A stretch of DNA of 43,512 bases from Candidatus Uhrbacteria bacterium RIFCSPHIGHO2_01_FULL_63_20 (lineage in GTDB: Bacteria > Patescibacteriota > Patescibacteriia > UBA9934 > GWF2-40-263), in NCBI GenBank assembly GCA_001791045.1, contig MGDT01000007.1, positions 155,922-199,433 on the forward strand. The letters run 5' to 3'. How positions within the stretch are numbered: position 1 is the first letter of the stretch; each line of letters begins with the position of its first letter. A program made the translations under genes and the position numbers. The notes under the pieces were generated by a model. The model had not been told where the DNA came from. It saw only the letters and a list, made by a program, of their open reading frames with translations, and searched no databases. Below, piece by piece: positions 33,341 to 39,761 of the stretch.

Positions 33341-33368
33341 TAAACACCGGCCAATCGGCGGGTGTTTA
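33341..33368 (-). terminator. Hairpin overlapping the hicA stop
   Basis: TAAACACCGGCC (33341-33352) and GGCGGGTGTTTA (33357-33368) pair with one mismatch around AATC. On the minus strand the stem ends in TTTA and includes the hicA stop codon. A weak intrinsic terminator is likely. Confidence 0.6.
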
Positions 33369-33620
33369 TAACTCCCGCTTGATTCTCTCCCACGTTACAT
33401 CACCATTCGAGTACATCTCGATTTCCTTCAGGATGTAGCGCAACTGATCTTTGCGCACCATCTCACCATCAACAGTCACGGACTTTTGGGTTCGGGGCCA
33501 TGTCACCTTGAAGTGATCGCCCTTCCCTCCGACCGTACTGATGGTGAAACCGATTCGACTCAGTGCCCGCAAAAGTTTTCTCCGAGATAAATCACCGGGC
33601 AGGTCACTATGCGAAGGCAT
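33366..33620 (-). CDS. hicA: HicA-family toxin (mRNA interferase)
   Basis: This is an 84-residue protein, typical of HicA. LSRRKLLRALSRIGFTISTVGGKGDHFKV contains the conserved His on the second strand of the dsRBD-like fold (GDHFKV), followed by SVTVDGEMVRKDQLRYILKEI. HicA cleaves mRNA and is neutralised by HicB. It overlaps the upstream partner by 14 bases, so the two are translationally coupled. The order is antitoxin first, the less common arrangement for hicAB. The AT-richer composition suggests horizontal acquisition. Confidence 0.85.
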   Translation of the reverse strand: MPSHSDLPGDLSRRKLLRALSRIGFTISTVGGKGDHFKVTWPRTQKSVTVDGEMVRKDQLRYILKEIEMYSNGDVTWERIKREL

Positions 33621-33930
33621 ATTCCTTCTCGCCTACGCGATGGACATTCGCTTCTTTTTCGTACGAAGACGGTACCTCGAAGGCCGTTAGGATGGCGTCC
33701 TTGATTTTTTCATTCAATTCGCTCGCATCCACTGCGGACGTGAGGATGCTTCCATAGATAAAATTCTCACTGATTGCCACGAGTGAACCATCTTCCTGCT
33801 TCTCGATTCGAAAATTAATCGGATCGTGAAGTCGGAAATAATTGTTCAGCTCTACAAGACCGCGAGGACGCGTATCACCGTCCAAAAGCTGACGAATTAG
33901 CCAATCTTTTGTTTGTTTATATACGCTCAT
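33607..33930 (-). CDS. hicB: HicB-like antitoxin
   Basis: This is a 107-residue protein. The central part (FRIEKQEDGSLVAISENFIYGSILTSAVDASELNEKIKDAI, read around residues 39-79) fits the partial RNase H fold of HicB. No clear DNA-binding domain is present at the C-terminus, so autoregulation might use another surface. ATG 33930 was chosen since it follows GATAAT by 13 bases; the longer frame upstream runs into the ribosomal terminator. It is upstream of and overlaps hicA. Confidence 0.7.
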   Translation of the reverse strand: MSVYKQTKDWLIRQLLDGDTRPRGLVELNNYFRLHDPINFRIEKQEDGSLVAISENFIYGSILTSAVDASELNEKIKDAILTAFEVPSSYEKEANVHRVGEKEYAFA

Positions 33931-33943
33931 AATTTGACTACAA

Positions 33944-33949
33944 ATTATC
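33944..33949 (-). promoter_or_regulatory. -10 element of hicBA
   Basis: GATAAT on the minus strand (33949-33944), 13 bases before the hicB ATG, the same spacing as for znuC. The -35 region is weak (GTGGAA-like). The predicted leader is about 7 bases. Confidence 0.45.
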
Positions 33950-33981
33950 ACGAATCGATTGGAATTTCCACCCGTCGTCAC

Positions 33982-34005
33982 AAAACCCCGCCAATGGCGG
34001 GGTTT
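33982..34005 (-). terminator. Intrinsic terminator of the ribosomal protein operon
   Basis: AAACCCCGCC (33983-33992), loop AAT and GGCGGGGTTT (33996-34005) form a perfect 10-base stem. On the minus strand it ends in TTTTG, 8 bases after the rpsI stop. Confidence 0.9.
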
Positions 34006-34013
34006 CGGAATCG

Positions 34014-34418
34014 TTAGCGCTTGGCCCACTGCGGGGAACGGCGCGCGCCCTTCTTTCCGTACTTCTTGCGCTCGCGCTTTCGCGCGTCGCGGGTCAGGAA
34101 CCGCGACTTCTTGAGCACCGCGCGGTAGTCGGGGTTGAACTCGAGCAGCGCGCGGCTGATGCCCAGGCGGATCGCGTCGGCCTGGCCGGTGATGCCGCCG
34201 CCCTCGGTCGCGGCGTTCACGTCGAACTTCCCTTCCATGCCGACCGTGGTGAACGGGCGGATCACGTTCTGGCGCAGGATGTCGGTGCCGAAATACTTGC
34301 TCAGGTCCTTCCCGTTCACGGTGACCTTGCCGGTGCCGCCGGGGGTGAGGTGCACGCGGGCCGTGGACGTCTTCCGACGACCGAGGCCGTAGTACTGGTT
34401 GTCTTTCGTTTCTGCCAT
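34014..34418 (-). CDS. rpsI: 30S ribosomal protein uS9
   Basis: This is a 134-residue protein. YYGLGRRKTSTARVHLTPGGTGKVTVNG and the C-terminal tail RDARKRERKKYGKKGARRSPQWAKR are diagnostic; the Arg-tipped tail reaches the ribosomal P site tRNA. The family usually ends in KR, as here. Last gene of the operon, 1 base after rplM. Confidence 0.97.
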   Translation of the reverse strand: MAETKDNQYYGLGRRKTSTARVHLTPGGTGKVTVNGKDLSKYFGTDILRQNVIRPFTTVGMEGKFDVNAATEGGGITGQADAIRLGISRALLEFNPDYRAVLKKSRFLTRDARKRERKKYGKKGARRSPQWAKR

Positions 34419-34419
34419 A

Positions 34420-34779
34420 TCAGGCCTTCACGGTCAGCCGCTTCAAACGCGGGGTTCGGTGGCTGTTCTTGGGAAGCATGCGCGAGACGGCGCGGGTGAT
34501 CACCTGCGTCGGGTCCTCGACCATGGCGGTCGAGAGCATCTTGGTGCGCAAGCCGCCCGGGGCGCCGGTGTGGTGGTAATAGGCCTTCTGTTCCAGCTTC
34601 TGGCCCGAGATCTTCACCTTGGAGGCGTTGACCACTTCCACGCTGTCGCCGGCATCCACGTTCGGCAGGAACGTGACCTTGTGCTTGCCGATGAGCAGGT
34701 GCGCGATCTGCGAAGCCAAGCGTCCCGGTGCTTGGCCGGTCGCGTCGAGGACGTGATGCGCGCGTTCGATCTTGGCCAT
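34420..34779 (-). CDS. rplM: 50S ribosomal protein uL13
   Basis: This is a 119-residue protein, somewhat shorter than the E. coli protein (142). LDATGQAPGRLASQIAHLLIGKHKVTF and QKAYYHHTGAPGGLRTK are the family signatures. An early assembly protein of the large subunit. It pairs with rpsI, as usual. It begins 1 base after rplQ. Confidence 0.97.
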   Translation of the reverse strand: MAKIERAHHVLDATGQAPGRLASQIAHLLIGKHKVTFLPNVDAGDSVEVVNASKVKISGQKLEQKAYYHHTGAPGGLRTKMLSTAMVEDPTQVITRAVSRMLPKNSHRTPRLKRLTVKA

Positions 34780-34780
34780 A

Positions 34781-35131
34781 CTAGACGAGTTCGATCTGCA
34801 CCATGTCGGCCGCGTCGTTGAGCCGATGGCCGAGCTTGGTGATGCGCGTGTAGCCGCCCGGACGGGTGGCGTAGCGCGGGCTCACCACCTCGAGGATCTT
34901 GCGCACCGGATGCTCGGTGTAGAAAAACGCCATCAGCTTGCGGCGGGAGGCCAGCGTGTTGGTCTTGCCGGTGGTGATCATCTTCTCGACGATCGGCTTC
35001 ACCGCCTTGGCCTTGGCCTCGGTGGTCTTCACCTTCTCGTACAAAATGACGGACGCCGCAAGATTGCGAAGCAGGGCCTCGCGGGAAGCCTTCTCACGAC
35101 CGAGAATGACGCCTTTCTTGCGGTGACGCAT
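34781..35131 (-). CDS. rplQ: 50S ribosomal protein bL17
   Basis: This is a 116-residue protein starting MRHRKKGVILGREKASREALLRNLAASVILYEKV, the conserved N-terminal half of L17. It lines the peptide tunnel exit region. It follows rpoA by 6 bases, the standard order. Confidence 0.97.
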   Translation of the reverse strand: MRHRKKGVILGREKASREALLRNLAASVILYEKVKTTEAKAKAVKPIVEKMITTGKTNTLASRRKLMAFFYTEHPVRKILEVVSPRYATRPGGYTRITKLGHRLNDAADMVQIELV

Positions 35132-35137
35132 ACCTGG

Positions 35138-35866
35138 TTATTCGGCCGCCTCTTCGGCTTTCGCCGCGGGCTCAGCCGCCGAATCCTGAAGCAGGATGGA
35201 GAAATAGTCAATGAGGGTCTTGGCGGCGCTCTTCACGGCCTCGTCGGGCGTGATGGTGCCGTCGGTCTCGATGGTCATGGTGAGCTTGTCGTAGTTGGTG
35301 ATTTCGCCCACGCGGGTGTTCTCCACCTTGTAGCCCACGGTGCGCACCGGCGAGAACAGCGAATCGATCGCGATGGTGCCCAGCTCGGCCCCTTCGCTGT
35401 GGCGCTCCTCGGTCGGGCTGTAGCCGCGGCCGCGGGAAACGGTGATCTCCATCTCGAGCGTCGCCTTGGCATCCGTGAGGGTCGCGATCTTGAGGTCGCG
35501 ATTCACGATGTCCACGTCGGCATTCTTGTCGATGTCGTCGGCGGTGACCACTCCTTCGCCCTTGGCCTTCAGCGTGAGCTTGACCGGCTGGTCGCTGTGG
35601 CACTTGAGGCGAAGCCCCTTGAGATTCAGGATGATCTCCAGCACGTCTTCCTTCACGCCGTCGATCGCCTGGAACTCGTGCGTGGCGCCCTTGATGCGCA
35701 CGGCCGTGACCGCGGCGCCGGTGAGCGAGGAGAGCAGCACGCGGCGCAGGGCGTTGCCCAGCGTCGTTCCGTACCCGTGGAAGCACGGCTCCACCACGAG
35801 GATGCCCTCGTTGGGGTTGTGCCCCGCTTCGATGCGGATGGCCGAAGGGAGAAGGATGTTCTCCAT
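35138..35866 (-). CDS. rpoA: RNA polymerase alpha subunit lacking the C-terminal domain
   Basis: This is a 242-residue protein; usual length is 310-330. The N-terminal domain is complete, with EPCFHGYGTTLGNALRRVLLSSLTGAAV (dimer and beta-contact region) and the insert domain up to TMTIETDGTITPDEAVKSAAKTLIDYFSIL. It then ends in a short Ala/Glu tail (EPAAKAEEAAE) where the linker and the helix-hairpin-helix CTD should be. The stop is followed within 6 bases by rplQ, so the truncation is not an obvious frameshift. It nucleates polymerase assembly, but UP-element binding and CTD-contacting activators would be impossible. Confidence 0.95.
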   Translation of the reverse strand: MENILLPSAIRIEAGHNPNEGILVVEPCFHGYGTTLGNALRRVLLSSLTGAAVTAVRIKGATHEFQAIDGVKEDVLEIILNLKGLRLKCHSDQPVKLTLKAKGEGVVTADDIDKNADVDIVNRDLKIATLTDAKATLEMEITVSRGRGYSPTEERHSEGAELGTIAIDSLFSPVRTVGYKVENTRVGEITNYDKLTMTIETDGTITPDEAVKSAAKTLIDYFSILLQDSAAEPAAKAEEAAE

Positions 35867-35888
35867 AAAGGCGTGGGGATTATCCCGG

Positions 35889-36509
35889 CTAGCGGGAGTA
35901 AAATTCGACGATCATGGTGGGGTCGAACACGGAGCGGAGGTCTTCGCCTTCCGGCATGCCCGACACCTTGCCGCTCATGGGACCGGCGTCCAACGAGAGC
36001 CACTTGGGCGGCTCGGACTTGGCGAGACGCTCATTCATGCCCTGCATGAGCCCTTTGTCCTTCTTGCTGTCCTTGAAGGCGATCACGTCGCCCACGCGCA
36101 GGCGGTAGGACGGGATGTTCACGCTCTTGCCGTTCACCGTGAAGAACCCGTGGCCGGTCATCTGCCGCGCCTGGCGGCGGGTCTTCGCGAAGCCCAGGCG
36201 GTACGCGGCGTTGTCGAGGCGAAGCTCCAACAGCTGCACCAGCCGGGTGGCGGTGTTGCCCTTCTGCGTGGAGGCTTCCTCGAAATACTTGCGGAACTGG
36301 CGCTCCATCACGTTGTACAGGCGCTTGGCCTTCTGCTTCTCGCGCAGCTGCAGCCCGTATGAGGACATGCGGGGCTTGCGCATGCTCTGCGCGGGACCGT
36401 GCACGCCCGGCGGGAACGGCCGGCGCTTGGCCGCGCACTTCTCGCGTCCGCACAGGGACACGCCCTCGCGGCGGCACATCTTGCAGGTGGTCTTCAAGGT
36501 CTTGCCCAT
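35889..36509 (-). CDS. rpsD: 30S ribosomal protein uS4, zinc-finger form
   Basis: This is a 206-residue protein. The N-terminus CKMCRREGVSLCGREKC has four Cys spaced as a zinc site. An S4 RNA-binding domain (RLDNAAYRLGFAKTRRQARQMTGHGFFTVNGK) follows near residue 95-125. It initiates small-subunit assembly on 16S rRNA. Four bases after rpsK. Confidence 0.97.
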   Translation of the reverse strand: MGKTLKTTCKMCRREGVSLCGREKCAAKRRPFPPGVHGPAQSMRKPRMSSYGLQLREKQKAKRLYNVMERQFRKYFEEASTQKGNTATRLVQLLELRLDNAAYRLGFAKTRRQARQMTGHGFFTVNGKSVNIPSYRLRVGDVIAFKDSKKDKGLMQGMNERLAKSEPPKWLSLDAGPMSGKVSGMPEGEDLRSVFDPTMIVEFYSR

Positions 36510-36513
36510 AGGA

Positions 36514-36948
36514 TTACACGCGGCGGGCGCGGCGAGGCCGGCAGCCGTTATGCGGGAGCGGAGTCAGGTCCTTGATCGAAAGCACGTTGAAGCCGTTCGC
36601 GTTCAGCGCACGCACCGCGCTGTCGCGGCCGCTGCCCACGCCCTTCACGAACACGGAGAGGTCGCGCACGCCGAAGTCCTTCACCTTGTCGGCGACGGCC
36701 TTCGCGATCACGCCCGCGGCGTACGGCGTGGCCTTCTTCGGGCCGCGGAACCCGGCGCCGCCGGCGCTCGCCCACGCGAGCGTGTTCCCGTTCAGGTCGG
36801 TGAGCGTGATGATGGTGTTGTTGAACGTGGCGTGCACGAACGCGCAGCCGTGCGGGACGCTGCGGACGTTCTTCGCCTTCTTGCGGGCGGCGGGTTTTGC
36901 GGCGGCGACGGCCTCCTCCGTCGTCGCGGCTTTCTTCTCTTCGCTCAT
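36514..36948 (-). CDS. rpsK: 30S ribosomal protein uS11
   Basis: This is a 144-residue protein. An Ala/Lys-rich N-terminal extension (about 25 residues) precedes the conserved core with FVHATFNNTIITLTD, WASAGGAGFRGPKKATPYAA and the ending PHNGCRPRRARRV. It forms part of the platform near the E site. Nine bases after rpsM. Confidence 0.97.
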   Translation of the reverse strand: MSEEKKAATTEEAVAAAKPAARKKAKNVRSVPHGCAFVHATFNNTIITLTDLNGNTLAWASAGGAGFRGPKKATPYAAGVIAKAVADKVKDFGVRDLSVFVKGVGSGRDSAVRALNANGFNVLSIKDLTPLPHNGCRPRRARRV

Positions 36949-36957
36949 AGCGGAGGA

Positions 36958-37344
36958 TTAGGTCTTCGTCAGCACGCGCTTGCCACTGCCCATGGTCTTG
37001 CGCACGTTGCCGCGCACCGAGCGCGAATTCGTGCGGGTACGCTGGCCGCGCACCGGGAGGCGGCGGGTGTGCCGCACGCCGCGGTAGGACCCGATGTCCT
37101 TGAGGCGCTTGATATTGCCCAACACGTCGCGACGCAGGTCGCCTTCAAGCTTATGTCCCTTCTCAAGCAAGGTGCGGATGTCGTTCACCTGGGCCTCGGT
37201 GAGGTCCTTCACGCGGATGTCCTCACTGACCTTGGCAGCCGCAAGCACCTTCTTCGCGGTCGGCAACCCCACCCCATAGATATAGGTGAGGGCGATCACG
37301 ACGCGCTTGTTGTTGAGGAGGGTCACTCCGGCGATACGTGCCAT
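36958..37344 (-). CDS. rpsM: 30S ribosomal protein uS13
   Basis: This is a 128-residue protein starting [24 protein letters not shown], with [22 protein letters not shown] near the C-terminus. It contacts tRNA and the large subunit through the head bridge. Eight bases after rpmJ. Confidence 0.97.
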   Translation of the reverse strand: MARIAGVTLLNNKRVVIALTYIYGVGLPTAKKVLAAAKVSEDIRVKDLTEAQVNDIRTLLEKGHKLEGDLRRDVLGNIKRLKDIGSYRGVRHTRRLPVRGQRTRTNSRSVRGNVRKTMGSGKRVLTKT

Positions 37345-37352
37345 AGTGGAAG

Positions 37353-37466
37353 TTATCCCTGGCGCTGCTTATGGCGCGGGTTCTTACAAATCACGACCAC
37401 CCGACCCTTGCGGCGGGTGACCTTGCAGTCGCGGCAGATGGCTTTGACGGACGCGCGCACTTTCAT
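37353..37466 (-). CDS. rpmJ: 50S ribosomal protein bL36
   Basis: This is a 37-residue protein, [15 protein letters not shown] at the start and [11 protein letters not shown] at the end. The zinc ligands C-x2-C, C and H are all there, so it is the zinc-binding form. It lies between infA and rpsM in the normal order. Confidence 0.96.
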   Translation of the reverse strand: MKVRASVKAICRDCKVTRRKGRVVVICKNPRHKQRQG

Positions 37467-37485
37467 AATCAGCTCAAACGCGAAA

Positions 37486-37509
37486 CGCCTTCGGGCAAAG
37501 CCCAAGGCG
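37486..37509 (-). other. Hairpin between infA and rpmJ
   Basis: CGCCTTCGGGC (37486-37496), loop AAA and GCCCAAGGCG (37500-37509) form a stem with one bulge in the 50-base gap between infA and rpmJ. On the minus strand it is followed by TTTCGCGTTT, too mixed for a standard terminator. It may attenuate or be an mRNA processing point separating infA from the ribosomal genes. Confidence 0.5.
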
Positions 37510-37516
37510 TGGGACT

Positions 37517-37741
37517 CTAGAAACGATAGACGATGCGGCCCTTGGTCAGATCGTAGGGGCTCAGCTCGACTTTCACCTCGTCGCCGGGGAGGATGCGGAT
37601 CCGGTTCATGCGCATCTTGCCCGACAGGTGACCAAGGATCTCCTGGCCGTTCTCGAGACGGATTTTGAAATTCGCCGCCGGCATCAGCTCCAGGACCGAA
37701 CCACGCATCTCGATGAACTGCTTCGAACCGTTGTCGGCCAT
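37517..37741 (-). CDS. infA: Translation initiation factor IF-1
   Basis: This is a 74-residue OB-fold protein. [61 protein letters not shown] (read across residues 10-70) matches IF-1 throughout. It occupies the ribosomal A site during initiation. First gene of the operon, starting 11 bases after one -10 element and about 70 bases after a stronger one. Confidence 0.97.
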   Translation of the reverse strand: MADNGSKQFIEMRGSVLELMPAANFKIRLENGQEILGHLSGKMRMNRIRILPGDEVKVELSPYDLTKGRIVYRF

Positions 37742-37752
37742 AATCGACCGAA

Positions 37753-37781
37753 ATCCTATCAGTTGAGCGCAATTCAGGCAA
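37753..37781 (-). promoter_or_regulatory. infA promoter P2 (proximal)
   Basis: On the minus strand TTGCCT (37781-37776), 17 bases, then TAGGAT (37758-37753) preceded by TGA, an extended -10. The predicted start is about 5 bases before the infA ATG. Confidence 0.6.
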
Positions 37782-37809
37782 GTGGGCTGTGGACGCGACG
37801 AGTGGCCGT

Positions 37810-37838
37810 ATGATACTCGCGAGCCTTCCGAGTGTCAA
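37810..37838 (-). promoter_or_regulatory. infA promoter P1 (distal, strong)
   Basis: On the minus strand TTGACA (37838-37833), 17 bases, TATCAT (37815-37810). A second TTGACA lies 13 bases further upstream (37851-37846). The -35 sits between GAGTG/CACTC inverted arms. The predicted leader is about 60 bases. Confidence 0.8.
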
Positions 37839-37877
37839 GCCACTCTGTCAAGTAGCACTGTGGATGGATTTTTTGGC

Positions 37878-39719
37878 TTACTTGAGCGGCTCATTGGCCG
37901 CCACCGCGGCCTTGATGCGACGGACTCCGGCGGCCACCGCCTCCTCCTTTTGGATGACAAGTCCCTTGAGTTCCCCGGTCCGCTCCACATGCGGCCCTCC
38001 GCACACCTCGGCGCTCACGTAGTCGCCCAGTGCCTGGTCGCCCACGAAATACACCTTGATCTTCCCCCCGAGCTGGGCGTAGGTGTCCTCGAACAGCCCG
38101 ATCGCGCCGCGTTTCTTCGCCTCGGAGAGATCCAGGATCTCGTAGTGCACGGGCAGGTCGCGTTCGATGATCCCGTTCACGATATCCTCCACCTCCTTGA
38201 TCTGCTCCTTGGTCATCTTTTCCGGGTGCGAGAAATCGAACCGCAACCGCTCGCGGGTGATGTTGCTTCCCTTCTGCGCCACGTGGCCGCCCAGCACGGT
38301 GCGGAGCGCCTGATGCAGCAGGTGCGTCGCGGTGTGGAGGCGCGTGCACTCCGCGCTGTGATCGGCGAGCCCGCCCGCGAACTTCTGTTCCGCACCGGTG
38401 CGGGAAAGGTCCTGGTGCTTGCGGAATTCCGCCTCGAACGCCGCGCGATCCACCTTTTGCCCCTTGTCGCGCGCGATCTCCTCGGTGAGTTCCAGCGGGA
38501 ACCCGTACGTCGAGTGCAGCACGAACGCATCGTCTCCAGTCACCTTCCCGGATTTCCCGAACAGCTTCTCGAACTCGCGCAGCCCTTTCTCCAAGGTCTT
38601 TCCGAACTTTTCCTCCTCCTTGGTGAGCTCGTTCACGATGCGCTCCTTGTGGGTGATGAGCTCGGGGTATGCCCCATCGAAGCTGGCCGCGACCGTGTCG
38701 TAGAGCTTGCCCAGGAACGCGCCGTGGAGCCCAAGCGACAACCCATGACGGACGCTCCGACGGATGAGGCGGCGCAGCACGTATCCTTGGTCCTTGTTGG
38801 ACGGGAGGATGCCATCGGCGATGAGGAACATCGCCGTGCGCACATGATCGGCCACGATGCGCATGGAACGCTCATTGGTCGTATTGGTCCTATAGGACCT
38901 ATGCGTCATCCGCTCGATTTCCTGGATGATCGGCGCGAACAGGTCCGTATCGAACACGTTGTCGAGCCCGTTCTTCACGGTCGTGATGCGCTCGAGCCCC
39001 ATGCCGGTGTCCACGTTCTTCTGCTTGAGCGGAACGAACTTCCTGTCAGACGTCTTCTCGTACTGCATGAACACGTCGTTCCAGATCTCGATGAACCGTC
39101 CGCAATCGCAAGACGGGTGACAAGCTTCGCCGAATGCCTTGTCGTGCGCAAGGCCGGTGTCGTAGTACATCTCCGTATCCGGGCCGCACGGACCGGTCGC
39201 GCCTGCCGGGCCCCACCAGTTGCTCTTCTTCGAGTACGGGAAGATGCGCTCTCCGACCTCAGCCTTCATCCCGACCGTTGCGAACGCCTTTTTCCAAAGC
39301 TCGATGGATTCCTCGTCGCGCGGCGCGTCGTCGTCGCCCTCGAACACGGACACGTACAAGCGCTCCGGGTCCAGCGCCAGCCACTCCTTCCCCGTCAGGA
39401 ACTCGAAACTCCACTCGATCGCCTCCTTCTTGAAGTAGTCGCCCAGCGACCAATTCCCCAGCATCTCGAAAAAGGTGAGGTGACGATTGTCGCCCACGTC
39501 ATCGATGTCGCCGGTGCGCAGGCATTTTTGCACGTCGGTGAGCCGCTTCCCGCCCGGATGCTTTTCGCCAAGCAAATACGGGACGAGCGGGTGCATGCCG
39601 GCCGTGGTGAACAACACGGTCGGGTCGTTCTCCGGGACAAGCGAAGCGGACGGGATCACCGTGTGACCCTTGGAACGGAAGAACTCGAGGAATTTCTGTC
39701 GGATCTGTACCGAGGTCAT
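37878..39719 (-). CDS. alaS: Alanyl-tRNA synthetase lacking the C-Ala domain
   Basis: This is about 613 residues against about 875 for E. coli. The class II catalytic domain is complete (TTAGMHPLVPYL, RHLTFFEMLGNWSLGDYF, GMGLERI), as is the editing domain with HTATHLLH and CGGPHVERTGEL supplying the metal ligands. The dimerising C-Ala (DHHA1) domain is missing; the protein ends RRIKAAVAANEPLK. It charges tRNA-Ala and should still clear mischarged Ser or Gly. A 9-base tandem repeat (38874-38909) encodes a loop with RSY, RTN and TTN triplets. The start could be ATG 39719 (MTSVQIRQKFLEFF, chosen) or 39731. Confidence 0.93.
   Translation of the reverse strand: MTSVQIRQKFLEFFRSKGHTVIPSASLVPENDPTVLFTTAGMHPLVPYLLGEKHPGGKRLTDVQKCLRTGDIDDVGDNRHLTFFEMLGNWSLGDYFKKEAIEWSFEFLTGKEWLALDPERLYVSVFEGDDDAPRDEESIELWKKAFATVGMKAEVGERIFPYSKKSNWWGPAGATGPCGPDTEMYYDTGLAHDKAFGEACHPSCDCGRFIEIWNDVFMQYEKTSDRKFVPLKQKNVDTGMGLERITTVKNGLDNVFDTDLFAPIIQEIERMTHRSYRTNTTNERSMRIVADHVRTAMFLIADGILPSNKDQGYVLRRLIRRSVRHGLSLGLHGAFLGKLYDTVAASFDGAYPELITHKERIVNELTKEEEKFGKTLEKGLREFEKLFGKSGKVTGDDAFVLHSTYGFPLELTEEIARDKGQKVDRAAFEAEFRKHQDLSRTGAEQKFAGGLADHSAECTRLHTATHLLHQALRTVLGGHVAQKGSNITRERLRFDFSHPEKMTKEQIKEVEDIVNGIIERDLPVHYEILDLSEAKKRGAIGLFEDTYAQLGGKIKVYFVGDQALGDYVSAEVCGGPHVERTGELKGLVIQKEEAVAAGVRRIKAAVAANEPLK
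38874..38909. repeat. Period-9 palindromic repeat inside alaS
   Basis: Units ATTGGTCGT, ATTGGTCCT, ATAGGACCT and a degraded ATGCGTCAT run from 38874 to 38909. GGTCCTATAGGACC (38886-38899) is a perfect palindrome. The 9-base period keeps the alaS frame and adds three-residue repeats in a loop ahead of the conserved IVADHVRTAMFLIADG. Confidence 0.7.
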
Positions 39720-39761
39720 ATCGCGCGTCATTGTGGGACAAACGGGCGTGGTGAGCAAGGG

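Noticed and set aside
33055-33393. A 112-codon minus-strand frame between the flippase and hicA
   Set aside because: It overlaps the hicA terminator and flippase start, has codon use unlike neighbours and no family resemblance.
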